The notes beneath the pieces are model-generated. The model made no database searches. It was not told where the DNA came from and saw nothing but the letters and a program-made list of their open reading frames with translations. Shown one piece after another: positions 54,273 through 62,736 of a DNA stretch of 64,000 bases (position 1 is the stretch's first letter; each line of letters starts with the position of its first letter). The DNA comes from Janthinobacterium fluminis (GTDB lineage Bacteria > Pseudomonadota > Gammaproteobacteria > Burkholderiales > Burkholderiaceae_D). The position numbers were made by a program, and so were the translations under genes. Location: the NCBI RefSeq assembly GCF_028595325.1, contig NZ_JAQQXR010000014.1, positions 18,763 through 82,762 on the forward strand, written 5' to 3'.

Positions 54273-55370
54273 GTGCAAATACTTAACGATTTAGAAGGCA
54301 TGCAACTGGCCCTGGAATGGGCCGCCAAAGGACTCTACACGACGTCGCCGAATCCGCGCATCGGCTGCGTGATCGTCAAGGACGGCCTGGTGGTCGGCGC
54401 CGGCGTGACCCAGCCGGCCGGCCAGGCCCACGCCGAGGTGCAGGCGCTGCGCGACGCCGCCGCGCGCGGCCATGACGTGCGCGGCGCCACCGCCTACGTC
54501 ACGCTGGAGCCGTGCAACCACCACGGCCGCACGCCGCCGTGCTCGGACGCCCTGGTGCGCGCCGGCCTGGGCCGCGTCGTCGCAGCGATGACGGACCCGA
54601 ACCCGCTCGTCGCCGGGCAGGGCCTGGCCAAGCTGGAGGCGGCCGGCATCGCCGTCAGCACCGGCTTGCTGGCCGAGCAGGCGTATGAGCTGAACATCGG
54701 CTTTTTCTCGCGCATGCGGCGCGGCCGGCCGTGGGTGCGCCTGAAGACGGCGGCCAGCCTGGACGGCATGACGGCGCTGCACAATGGCAGCAGCCAGTGG
54801 ATCACCGGGCCGCAGGCGCGCGCCGACGGCCACGCCTGGCGCGCGCGCACTTGCGCGATTCTGACCGGTATCGGCACCGTCAAGGCGGACGACCCGCAAC
54901 TGACGGTGCGCGCCGTCGACACGCCGCGCCAGCCGCGCCGCATCGTCGTCGACAGCCGCCTCGACATCGACCCGGCCGCCCGCGTTCTCGACGGTGGCGG
55001 CACCTGGATCGTCGCCGCCACCGCGAATCCGGAAAAGGAGGCGCAGCTGCGCGCGGCCGGCGCCGAAGTCATCATGCTGCCGAACGCGGCCGGCAAAGTC
55101 GACTTGCCGCAACTGATGCTAGAACTGGGGCGGCGCCAGATCAACGAATTGCACGTCGAAGCCGGCGCCAAGTTGAACGGCTCGCTGATCCGCGAAGGCT
55201 GCGTCGACGAGCTGCTGGTCTACCTGGCGCCGGCCCTGATCGGCGACGGGCAGGGCATGTTCGCCTTGCCGGCCCTGAGCGACTTGACGCACAAGCAGCA
55301 TTTGAAATTTCACGAGGTTAAGCAAATCGGCGAAGATTTGCGTATCCTTGCCCGCTTCAACCCACTTTAA
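54273..55370 (+). CDS. ribD: RibD, riboflavin deaminase/reductase
   Basis: 365 residues. Deaminase domain with the zinc site HAEVQAL and PCNHHGRTPPC; reductase domain from about residue 150 (RPWVRLKTAASLDGMTALHNGSSQWITG; ELHVEAGAKLNGSLI). It performs the second and third steps of riboflavin synthesis. GTG 54273 is used; ATG 54300 is possible. Twelve bases to ribE. Confidence 0.96.
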   Translation: MQILNDLEGMQLALEWAAKGLYTTSPNPRIGCVIVKDGLVVGAGVTQPAGQAHAEVQALRDAAARGHDVRGATAYVTLEPCNHHGRTPPCSDALVRAGLGRVVAAMTDPNPLVAGQGLAKLEAAGIAVSTGLLAEQAYELNIGFFSRMRRGRPWVRLKTAASLDGMTALHNGSSQWITGPQARADGHAWRARTCAILTGIGTVKADDPQLTVRAVDTPRQPRRIVVDSRLDIDPAARVLDGGGTWIVAATANPEKEAQLRAAGAEVIMLPNAAGKVDLPQLMLELGRRQINELHVEAGAKLNGSLIREGCVDELLVYLAPALIGDGQGMFALPALSDLTHKQHLKFHEVKQIGEDLRILARFNPL

Positions 55371-55382
55371 GATTGGTATCGC

Positions 55383-56009
55383 ATGTTTACAGGAATTGTT
55401 GCCGCCATTGGAAAAATTAGCTCGGTGCAGCCGCTCGACGGCGGCGCGGACGCGGGCGTGCGCCTGCACATCGACGCCGGCGGCTTGCCGCTGGCCGACG
55501 TTGCGCTGGGCGACTCGATCGCCATCAACGGCGCCTGCATGACCGTGGTCGAGAAGGCTGCGGGCAGCTTCTGCGTCGACGTTTCGCGCGAAAGCCTGAA
55601 TTGCACGGTCGGCCTGGACAGCACCACCGAGGTGAACCTGGAAAAGGCGCTGACGCTGGCCGAGCGCCTGGGCGGCCACCTGGTGTCCGGCCACGTCGAC
55701 GGCCTCGGCGTGGTGCACAAGTTCGAAGCGGTCGGCGAATCGTGGGAACTGGTCGTCGAAGCGCCGCAGAATCTGGCCAAGTATCTGGCCCTCAAGGGCT
55801 CCATCGTCGTCAACGGCGTGTCCTTGACGGTGAACCGGGTCGAAGACCTGGGCGCCGGCGCGGCGCAGGGGTGCCGCTTCTCGATCAATCTGATTCCGCA
55901 CACCATCGCCATGACGACGTTGAGAAACCTGGTCGTCGGCGCGAAGGTGAATCTGGAAATCGACTTGATCGCGCGCTATGTCGAGCGCATGCTGTCGGTG
56001 GGCAAGTAA
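55383..56009 (+). CDS. ribE: Riboflavin synthase alpha subunit
   Basis: 208 residues made of two lumazine-binding halves: MFTGIVAAIGKISSVQPLDGGADAGVRL...SIAINGACMTVVEK and HLVSGHVDGLGVVHKFEA...SIVVNGVSLTVNRVED. It dismutates two lumazines to riboflavin. Follows ribD closely in one operon. Confidence 0.96.
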   Translation: MFTGIVAAIGKISSVQPLDGGADAGVRLHIDAGGLPLADVALGDSIAINGACMTVVEKAAGSFCVDVSRESLNCTVGLDSTTEVNLEKALTLAERLGGHLVSGHVDGLGVVHKFEAVGESWELVVEAPQNLAKYLALKGSIVVNGVSLTVNRVEDLGAGAAQGCRFSINLIPHTIAMTTLRNLVVGAKVNLEIDLIARYVERMLSVGK

Positions 56010-56042
56010 GCGGCCAGCCGGCCGCGCCGGTGGCGGCGCGGC

Positions 56043-56828
56043 TCAGTCGGCGTAAGCCTTCATATATTTCAAGGTCAGCCGTTCCGACTCGGCCTGGCGG
56101 ATCGCGGCCAGCGTTTTCCAGATTTCCTGCGCCAGTTTCGGATTGGCCGCGTGGAATTGGTGGCTGATTTGTAAATAGTAATCCTTGACCATGATCGGCT
56201 GGGCCACCTTGACGATGCCGGCGAACTCGGGATTGTTGTTGCGCATGTAGTCGCCCTCCGCGCTCAACTGGGCGAAACCGTCGAGGCGGCCGAGGAGCAG
56301 CATGCGGAAAGCGTTTTCCTGCCGGTCGACCTCGCTGACGGCGACGCCCATCTTTTGCAGCTCGGCGACAATCGCATAGCCGCGCATCGCCCCTATTTTC
56401 CCGCGCTGGTGGAGGAAGCGCTTGCCGTCCCAGTCGAGCGCCGTGTCTTTCAGCTTGTACAGATTGTAGGCTTTGGTGTCGATGCGGTATTGGCGGTCCG
56501 CCTTGCCGTCCCGCATGGGGAAGACGCCGATTTTCATCCGTTCGGGGCTGACGCTGCTGGCAAAGACGGCATCGGCGTTGCCCGCCTCCAGTTCCGCCAG
56601 GCAGCGCGCCCACGGCTTGCGCGAGTACGTGACGAGCAGATTCGGAATGCGCTGTTCGAGCTGGCCGATCATTTCGACGAGGATGCCGGGATGCTCAGGC
56701 ACCACCGTCGAGGCGCCGGCGTGGTCGGGCGTGTCCTTGTCTTCATAGGCGACGCGCAATTGGACCGGCTGGGCCTGCGCCGTCGACAAGCATAGCGCCA
56801 GCAGGGCAATCCGCAGGCATGCGAGCAT
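56043..56828 (-). CDS. Periplasmic binding protein, SBP_bac_3-like, inserted between riboflavin genes
   Basis: 261 residues. Signal peptide LACLRIALLALCLSTAQA, then QLRVAYEDKDTPDHAG, GILVEMIGQLEQRIPNLLVTYSRKPWARCLAELEAGNADAVFASS, GYAIVAELQKMGVAVSEVDRQENAFRMLLLGRLDGFAQLSAEGD. Same general fold as the protein at 30643-31455. No transporter nearby. Opposite in direction to the flanking rib genes, so it splits ribDE from ribB-ribH. ATG 56828 chosen. Confidence 0.82.
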   Translation of the reverse strand: MLACLRIALLALCLSTAQAQPVQLRVAYEDKDTPDHAGASTVVPEHPGILVEMIGQLEQRIPNLLVTYSRKPWARCLAELEAGNADAVFASSVSPERMKIGVFPMRDGKADRQYRIDTKAYNLYKLKDTALDWDGKRFLHQRGKIGAMRGYAIVAELQKMGVAVSEVDRQENAFRMLLLGRLDGFAQLSAEGDYMRNNNPEFAGIVKVAQPIMVKDYYLQISHQFHAANPKLAQEIWKTLAAIRQAESERLTLKYMKAYAD

Positions 56829-57082
56829 AGTGGTCTTCTTTCGGTGCTGGTTAACTTTAAAATAATACCATTGCGGGCGGGGCCGAACGGCGGGACCGGA
56901 CGGGCGCGCGTGCCGGAAGAGGGAGGGGCGGGCCATTTCCGGCTGCGGCGGCGGGTTGGCGGCGTTAATTACAGTTTAGATGCGCCAAATCCATTAAAAT
57001 AGCAGGTTATAGAAAATTCGCGGCATTTCAAGCCATTCCCGAGAATTTTGCTCCACGCGCTTTCGTTACAAAGGAATAAACA

Positions 57083-58198
57083 ATGTCAATTTCCAGCACC
57101 GAAGAAATCGTCGCCGAACTGCGCGCCGGCCGCATGGTTATCCTGGTCGATGAAGAAGACCGGGAAAACGAGGGCGACCTGGTGCTCGCGGCCGACTTCG
57201 TCACGCCCGAGGCGATCAATTTCATGATCAAGCACGCGCGCGGGCTGGTGTGCCTGACGCTGACGGAAGAGCGCTGCGACAAGCTGAACTTGTCGATGAT
57301 GACGTCGCGCAACGGCACCGCCTACGGCACCAATTTCACCGTGTCGATCGAGGCGGCCGAGGGCGTCACGACGGGCATCTCGGCGGCCGACCGCGCCAAG
57401 ACCATCCAGGTGGCCGTGGCCAAGGACACCCGGCCCAGCGATATCGTGCAGCCCGGCCACATTTTTCCGCTCAAGGCGCAAAAGGGCGGCGTGCTGATGC
57501 GCGCCGGCCATACGGAAGCCGGTTGCGACCTGACGGCGATGGCGGGCTTGACGCCGGCGTCGGTGATCTGCGAGATCATGAAGGACGACGGCACGATGGC
57601 GCGCCTGCCGGACTTGCTGGAGTTTGCCCGCGAGCATAATCTGAAGATCGGCACCATCGCCGACCTGATCCATTACCGCAGCCAGAACGAATGCCTGGTC
57701 GAGCGCATCGCCGAGCGCACGATCCAGACGGCGCACGGCGAGTTCCGCCTGATCGCATTCCGCGACAAGCCGAGCGGCGCCGCCCACCTGGCGCTGGCGC
57801 ACGGCGAGCTGGCGCCGAACCTGGAGGCGCTGGTGCGCGTGCACCAGCCCGTGTCGGTGCTGGACTTGCTGGAAACGGAGGCGACCACGCATTCCTGGAA
57901 TGTGTCGGCGTCGCTGGCGGCCATCAAGGCGGCCGAGCGCGGCGTCATGGTGCTGCTCAACTGCGGCGAGTCGGCCACCGAGCTGTTTGCCCAGTTCGCC
58001 GCGCTGGACACGCCGGAAGTGAAACCGAAGGGCCGCGCCGCCAGCATGGACTTGCGCAGCTACGGCATCGGCGCGCAAATCCTGCGCGACCTGGGCGTGG
58101 GCAAGATGCAATTGCTGGCCAGCCCGCGCAAGATGCCGTCGATGACGGGTTTCGACCTGGAAGTGGTCGGCTTCAAGGCCCGCCCGAACGCAGAATAA
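57083..58198 (+). CDS. ribB: 3,4-dihydroxy-2-butanone-4-phosphate synthase with degenerate RibA domain (RibBX type)
   Basis: 371 residues. Residues 1-200 are RibB with the acidic site [36 protein letters not shown] and [16 protein letters not shown]. The C-terminal half sits where GTP cyclohydrolase II would be, but the zinc cysteines and the SECLTGD...SLRCDCG motif are absent ([21 protein letters not shown] instead). Such RibBX hybrids are known to lack cyclohydrolase II activity; the RibA step must come from another gene. No FMN riboswitch is visible upstream. Confidence 0.9.
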   Translation: MSISSTEEIVAELRAGRMVILVDEEDRENEGDLVLAADFVTPEAINFMIKHARGLVCLTLTEERCDKLNLSMMTSRNGTAYGTNFTVSIEAAEGVTTGISAADRAKTIQVAVAKDTRPSDIVQPGHIFPLKAQKGGVLMRAGHTEAGCDLTAMAGLTPASVICEIMKDDGTMARLPDLLEFAREHNLKIGTIADLIHYRSQNECLVERIAERTIQTAHGEFRLIAFRDKPSGAAHLALAHGELAPNLEALVRVHQPVSVLDLLETEATTHSWNVSASLAAIKAAERGVMVLLNCGESATELFAQFAALDTPEVKPKGRAASMDLRSYGIGAQILRDLGVGKMQLLASPRKMPSMTGFDLEVVGFKARPNAE

Positions 58199-58232
58199 GA
58201 CAGAACATCTACCCCATACGAAGAGGTTTTCC

Positions 58233-58718
58233 ATGACAGTAGGAACATACGAAACAAATTTCACCGGCGACGGACTGCGCATCGGCATCGTCCAGGCGCG
58301 CTTTAACGACATCGTCGGCAACGGCCTGTTGTCGGCCTGCCTGGCCGAGCTGGTCAAGCTGGGTGTCGCCGACGAGGACGTGCTGCACGTCACCGTGCCG
58401 GGCGCGCTGGAAATTCCGCTGGTGCTGCAAAAAATGGCTGAAACCCAGCAGTTCGACGCCTTGATCGCGCTGGGCGCGGTGATCCGCGGCGAAACCTACC
58501 ATTTCGAGCTGGTGTCGAACGAATCGGGCGCCGGCATCACCCGCGTCGGCCTCGACTTCGGCATCCCCATCGCCAACGCGGTGTTGACGACGGAAAATGA
58601 CGAGCAAGCCGAAGTACGTATGCTGGTCAAGGGCGCCGAAGCGGCGCGCGTCGCAGTGGAAATGGCGAATCTGGCGCAGGCGCTGGAAGAGTTGCAGGAA
58701 GCCGGCGAAGAAGAGTGA
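58233..58718 (+). CDS. ribH: Lumazine synthase RibH
   Basis: 161 residues: [68 protein letters not shown] (the His is catalytic) and [15 protein letters not shown]. It condenses the RibB and RibD products. 34 bases after ribB. Confidence 0.97.
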   Translation: MTVGTYETNFTGDGLRIGIVQARFNDIVGNGLLSACLAELVKLGVADEDVLHVTVPGALEIPLVLQKMAETQQFDALIALGAVIRGETYHFELVSNESGAGITRVGLDFGIPIANAVLTTENDEQAEVRMLVKGAEAARVAVEMANLAQALEELQEAGEEE

Positions 58719-58800
58719 ATGCGTTGCGGGCCGTTCGCGGTCCGCGCGCAGGCCGGAATTTGTAGTGAACACACGTAATTAAGAACAGGTAAGAAACATC

Positions 58801-59271
58801 ATGACAGAGAAAACTTTGCTCGCCAACCCCAGCAAGAACCGCACGCCGCGCCACCGCGCGCGCGAGTTTGCGTTGCAGGGTTTGTATCAGTGGCTGCTTA
58901 ACAATGAAGACGCGGCCACCGTCGTGAACAATATTCGCGCCGCCCACGGCTTCGACAAGGCCGACGCCGAGCACTTCAGCGTGCTGCTGTACGGCACCAT
59001 CAAGGACTCCGTGGCCCTGCGCGCCACCGTCGCGCCGCTGATCGACCGCAACATCGGCGAGTTGTCTCCGATCGAGCACGGCATCCTCCTGATCGGCGCG
59101 TTCGAGCTGAAGAACAACCTGGAAATCCCTTACCGCGTCGTCATCAACGAGGCGGTGGAGCTGGCCAAATCGTTCGGCGGCATCGACGGCCACAAATACG
59201 TCAACGGCGTGCTCGACAAGCTGGCGGCGCAGTTCCGCCCGGACGAAGTCGCGGGCAACAAGCGCGGCTAA
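58801..59271 (+). CDS. nusB: NusB, transcription antitermination factor
   Basis: 156 residues: RHRAREFALQGLYQWLLNNED, LIDRNIGELSPIEHGILLIGAFELKNNLEIPYRVVINEAVELAKSFGGIDGHKYVNGVLDKLA. It acts in rRNA antitermination with NusE. The ribH-nusB order is conserved in proteobacteria. Confidence 0.97.
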   Translation: MTEKTLLANPSKNRTPRHRAREFALQGLYQWLLNNEDAATVVNNIRAAHGFDKADAEHFSVLLYGTIKDSVALRATVAPLIDRNIGELSPIEHGILLIGAFELKNNLEIPYRVVINEAVELAKSFGGIDGHKYVNGVLDKLAAQFRPDEVAGNKRG

Positions 59272-59292
59272 GACGGCGCCGGCCGGAATGGC

Positions 59293-59330
59293 AAAAGCCG
59301 CCGCGGGAGCGTTCCCGCGGCGGCTTTTTT
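59293..59330 (+). terminator. Factor-independent terminator after nusB
   Basis: AAAAGCCGCCGCGGGA and TCCCGCGGCGGCTTTT form a 16-bp perfect stem with loop GCGT, followed by further T. Confidence 0.93.
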
Positions 59331-59349
59331 GTGGGCGCTCGCCGAAAAG

Positions 59350-59386
59350 AAAAAAGGCGGGCGGTCCGCGAGGACCGTCCGCCTTT
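59350..59386 (-). terminator. Terminator of the minus-strand transglycosylase gene
   Basis: On the minus strand, GGCGGACGGTCC and GGACCGCCCGCC pair (one wobble) around TCGC and run into TTTTTTCTTTT. Confidence 0.85.
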
Positions 59387-59416
59387 CTGCCTGCCTATAC
59401 TATATAGCTGTATGCC

Positions 59417-60334
59417 TTACAGGCCGGCCAGGTCGTCGTGCTTGGCCAGCGCGGTGGCGCTGACTTTTTCCGCCGCCGGCGCCGCTGCCGCCATCACGGT
59501 TGGCGCGGCCGGTGCGGCCGGGGTATTGGTTGTCGGAACTTTCTTGCCGGTCGAAACTTGCTTGAGGCGGCGGTATTCGGCCAGCACGCGCGAGCCGTAG
59601 CCGTCGTCGGTGGCAAAGGCGGCCGCGCCGACGTAGGTTTTCAGGCCGGCTTCCACCGAACCGCCGCGTGTCACATAGTCTTTCAGGATCAGCGAGCCGA
59701 CGCGGATGTTGGCCACCGGATTCAGCGCCGCCTGGACGCCGCCCATTTCCTGGAATTTCTCGTGGTGGATCTTCGACATCACTTGCATCAAGCCTTGCGC
59801 GCCGACCGGGCTTTCGGCGAAGGGGTTCAGGCCCGATTCGATCGCCATCACGGCCAGGATCAGCAGCGGATCGAGCTTGATGTCGCGCGCCGTCAGATAG
59901 GCCGTCGAAACGAGCATGTTGGCGGCGTCGCCGGCCACGCGGTAACGCTTGGAGAGCCAGGAGGTGACGAATTGCTGTTGCTTCTTCGTGCCGAGCAGGG
60001 CTTTCTCTTCGGCCGTCAGCGGCGCCGTGGCGGCGCCAGGGGCGGCCGCCGCGATGGCGGGCGCCTCCATCAGGTCCGACAGGGCCGGCGCCGTGATGAC
60101 GGCCGCTTCCAGCACGGGTTCGGCGAACAGGCTTTTGCTCATTTCCTTGGCCAGGTCGGGCCGGGCCAGCAGCAGGGCGATCATGGCCACGGCGGAAATG
60201 CCGAAGAGGGTCAGGGTGTGTTGCGCTGTGGCCAGCAGGCCACGTGCCGATACGCGCGCGGTCGATGCCCACGCGAGTGGCTGGCGAGCCAATTTTGAAG
60301 CATACATGGATGCTTCGGTCAAACGATTAATCAT
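59417..60334 (-). CDS. Lytic transglycosylase (SLT domain) family protein
   Basis: 305 residues. One hydrophobic segment near residues 40-57 (TLFGISAVAMIALLLA) may be a membrane anchor. The SLT catalytic region is ILAVMAIESGLNPFAESPVGAQGLMQVM (Glu in AIESG) and GSLILKDYV. Low-complexity Ala/Pro tails lie on both sides. It cleaves peptidoglycan glycan strands with anhydro-muramyl products. GGGGA before ATG 60334 supports the start. The leader is long (see below). Confidence 0.85.
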   Translation of the reverse strand: MINRLTEASMYASKLARQPLAWASTARVSARGLLATAQHTLTLFGISAVAMIALLLARPDLAKEMSKSLFAEPVLEAAVITAPALSDLMEAPAIAAAAPGAATAPLTAEEKALLGTKKQQQFVTSWLSKRYRVAGDAANMLVSTAYLTARDIKLDPLLILAVMAIESGLNPFAESPVGAQGLMQVMSKIHHEKFQEMGGVQAALNPVANIRVGSLILKDYVTRGGSVEAGLKTYVGAAAFATDDGYGSRVLAEYRRLKQVSTGKKVPTTNTPAAPAAPTVMAAAAPAAEKVSATALAKHDDLAGL

Positions 60335-60638
60335 AGAAGTCCCCTGAAATGTCGCGTCAACAAGTCCCCGCACCGCGTGTAATCGCAGCGTGAGTGACCA
60401 ATGCCGTGCATCAGAAATATCATCGTCCGTCGCCGCTTAGGTGCGCGCGAAGGACGCCGTCATTGCTTGCCTGAGCTGGTCGTTCCCTGTGGTATAGGAC
60501 CAGTCGCAATACAACTTTTTTCGGGGGTAAGGCAGACGCCTTTTGAAAACACTCCTTAAAATGTCATGTGGAGCCCCGACTCCGTGAATGAATGAGTGAC
60601 GTACAATTCGATCCGCAGACCGCTGTCCTCTTCAAGTT
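60335..60638 (-). other. Approx. 300-nt 5' leader of the transglycosylase gene, unclassified
   Basis: If transcription starts about seven bases after the -10 box at 60645-60650, the transcript has around 300 untranslated bases. A stem with CTGGTC (60476-60481) against GACCAG (60498-60503) and further short complementary stretches are visible. I could not assign it to a riboswitch class from memory. Confidence 0.4.
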
Positions 60639-60644
60639 GGGCAA

Positions 60645-60673
60645 ATTGTAGAAGCCAGTTTATATCAAGTCAA
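60645..60673 (-). promoter_or_regulatory. Sigma-70-type promoter of the transglycosylase gene
   Basis: On the minus strand TTGACT (60668-60673), 17 bases, TACAAT (60645-60650). The surrounding stretch to 60806 is the most AT-rich part of this end of the window and must also hold the ubiD promoter. Confidence 0.65.
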
Positions 60674-60806
60674 TACTAACACTTTCGTTCGTTATTACTT
60701 TTATGTCTTACTTTTCTGCTTGCATTGTGTCAAAACCCAATAAAATCAATCACTTGGCATAGATATTGAAGCAATGCCGTCCACAGTCAAAAAAAATTAA
60801 AAACAC

Positions 60807-62291
60807 ATGAAATATTCAGATTTGCGAGATTTTATTTCTCAACTGCAACGAATGGGCGAACTTAAGCCCATTTTGACGCCGGTTTCCCCGTTTTTAGAGA
60901 TGACCGAGGTCTGCGACCGCACCTTGCGGGCCGGCGGTCCGGCTTTGCTGTTCCAGAAACCGCTGGGCCACGACATGCCGGTGCTGGGCAATCTGTTCGG
61001 CACGCCGCGCCGCGTGGCGCTGGGCATGGGCGCCGAGGATGTCGGCGAGTTGCGCAAGATCGGCCATGTGCTGGCGCGCCTCAAGGAGCCGGAGCCGCCC
61101 AAGGGCTTCAAGGATTTGCTGGGCCTCGGCTCGCTGGTGAAGGCTGTGTGGGACATGTCGCCGAAGGAGATGCGCGGCGCGCCGTGCCAGGAGATCGTCT
61201 GGGAAGGCAATGACGTCGACCTGGCCCGCCTGCCGATCCAGCACTGCTGGCCGGGCGACGTGGCGCCGCTGATCACATGGGGGCTGACGATCACGAAGGG
61301 GCCGCACAAGAAGCGCCAGAACCTGGGGATTTACCGCCAGCAGGTGTTGGGCCGCAACAAGGTCATCATGCGCTGGCTGGCGCACCGGGGCGGGGCGCTC
61401 GACTTCCGCGAACACGCGCTGCAAAACAAGGGCCAGCCGTATCCGGTGGCCGTGGCGCTGGGCGCCGACCCGGCCACCATCCTCGGCGCGGTCACGCCGG
61501 TGCCCGACAGCCTGTCCGAATACCAGTTCGCCGGCCTGCTGCGCGGCAGCCGTACCGAGCTGGTCAAGGCAATCGGCAGCGAGTTGCGCGTGCCGGCTTC
61601 GGCGGAAATCGTGCTGGAGGGGCATATTTATCCGGACGAGAACCATCCGTCCGGCTACGAGCATGCGTTGGAGGGGCCGTATGGCGACCACACCGGCTAT
61701 TACAATGAGCAGGATTATTTTCCGGTGTTCACCATCGACCGCATCACGATGCGGCGCGACCCGATCTACCATTCGACCTACACGGGCAAGCCGCCGGACG
61801 AGCCGGCCGTGCTGGGCCTGGCCCTGAACGAGGTCTTCGTGCCGCTGCTGCAAAAGCAGTTCAGCGAGATCACGGATTTCTATCTGCCGCCGGAAGGGTG
61901 CAGCTACCGCATGGCCGTGGTGCAGATCAAGAAGCAGTACGCCGGCCACGCCAAGCGCGTGATGTTCGGCGTGTGGAGCTTCCTGCGCCAGTTCATGTAT
62001 ACCAAGTTCATCGTCGTCGTTGACGAGGACGTCAATATCCGCGACTGGAAAGAGGTGATCTGGGCCATCACGACGCGCGTCGATCCGACCCGCGACACGA
62101 CCCTGGTCGACAACACGCCGATCGACTACCTGGACTTCGCCTCGCCGGTGAGCGGGCTGGGCAGCAAGATGGGCATCGACGCGACCAATAAGTGGCCCGG
62201 TGAAACCAGCCGCGAGTGGGGCACGACGATTGCGATGACGCCGGCCGTGAAAGCCCGTGTGGACAGCATCTGGCAGGAGCTGGGCCTGTGA
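60807..62291 (+). CDS. ubiD: UbiD, prenyl-FMN-dependent 4-hydroxy-3-polyprenylbenzoate decarboxylase
   Basis: 494 residues: [80 protein letters not shown] and [15 protein letters not shown], all UbiD signatures (Glu-Arg-Glu active-site set around prFMN). Third step of ubiquinone synthesis; needs UbiX, which is not in the window. ATG 60807 fits the family start. Confidence 0.97.
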   Translation: MKYSDLRDFISQLQRMGELKPILTPVSPFLEMTEVCDRTLRAGGPALLFQKPLGHDMPVLGNLFGTPRRVALGMGAEDVGELRKIGHVLARLKEPEPPKGFKDLLGLGSLVKAVWDMSPKEMRGAPCQEIVWEGNDVDLARLPIQHCWPGDVAPLITWGLTITKGPHKKRQNLGIYRQQVLGRNKVIMRWLAHRGGALDFREHALQNKGQPYPVAVALGADPATILGAVTPVPDSLSEYQFAGLLRGSRTELVKAIGSELRVPASAEIVLEGHIYPDENHPSGYEHALEGPYGDHTGYYNEQDYFPVFTIDRITMRRDPIYHSTYTGKPPDEPAVLGLALNEVFVPLLQKQFSEITDFYLPPEGCSYRMAVVQIKKQYAGHAKRVMFGVWSFLRQFMYTKFIVVVDEDVNIRDWKEVIWAITTRVDPTRDTTLVDNTPIDYLDFASPVSGLGSKMGIDATNKWPGETSREWGTTIAMTPAVKARVDSIWQELGL

Positions 62292-62346
62292 GGGGAGGGG
62301 GCGCGACAGATTTTCGCGTTGCGCCCCCAGAATGCTCCGGGTCGGG

Positions 62347-62352
62347 TATAAT
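62347..62352 (+). promoter_or_regulatory. -10 box of the SRP RNA gene
   Basis: A perfect TATAAT lies eight bases before the 5' end of the 4.5S RNA; no convincing -35 hexamer at the usual distance. Confidence 0.6.
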
Positions 62353-62359
62353 TGCCCTC

Positions 62360-62455
62360 GGCGGGCCCCTGCGCATTGTGGCATGGCTAACCTGGTCAGG
62401 TCGGGAACGAAGCAGCCACGGCTATTAACCATAAGTGCCGCAGATCAGGCTCGCC
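62360..62455 (+). ncRNA. ffs: 4.5S / signal recognition particle RNA (small type)
   Basis: The ends GGCGGGCC and GGCTCGCC pair, and the middle holds the Ffh-binding hairpin with GGTCAGGTCGGGAACGAAGCAGCC. About 96 nt. Upstream of dnaX, where betaproteobacteria often carry it. Confidence 0.95.
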
Positions 62456-62736
62456 TCTTTCGACTTTTCAAATCTTGCTCCGGCAAGCCCGCAGTACCCC
62501 ACCCCTACAGTCTCGATCTCCAGCCCGGCCCATGGCGCCGCCATGGATCTGCATGCGGATTTTTGCCGTTAAGGCGTGTGCCCGCTATATAGATAGTGCG
62601 GCCAGCCCCGCCACATTCCCCCAATTGCCGCGCACCTTGTTACAATCCCATCTTTGCAGCCGCTACGACCAGGGCTCTTGCGCGCGGCCCGCGCAGGATT
62701 AACCGCTCCATCAGCTATCTACGGTAAAATCTCAGC

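Noticed and set aside
56829..57082. FMN riboswitch upstream of ribB
   Set aside because: None of the conserved RFN blocks could be found in the 254-base gap.
60335..60638. c-di-GMP or c-di-AMP riboswitch in the transglycosylase leader
   Set aside because: I searched by eye for the GGCAAA/CGCAAAGC and ydaO-type blocks and could not match them; left as unclassified leader.
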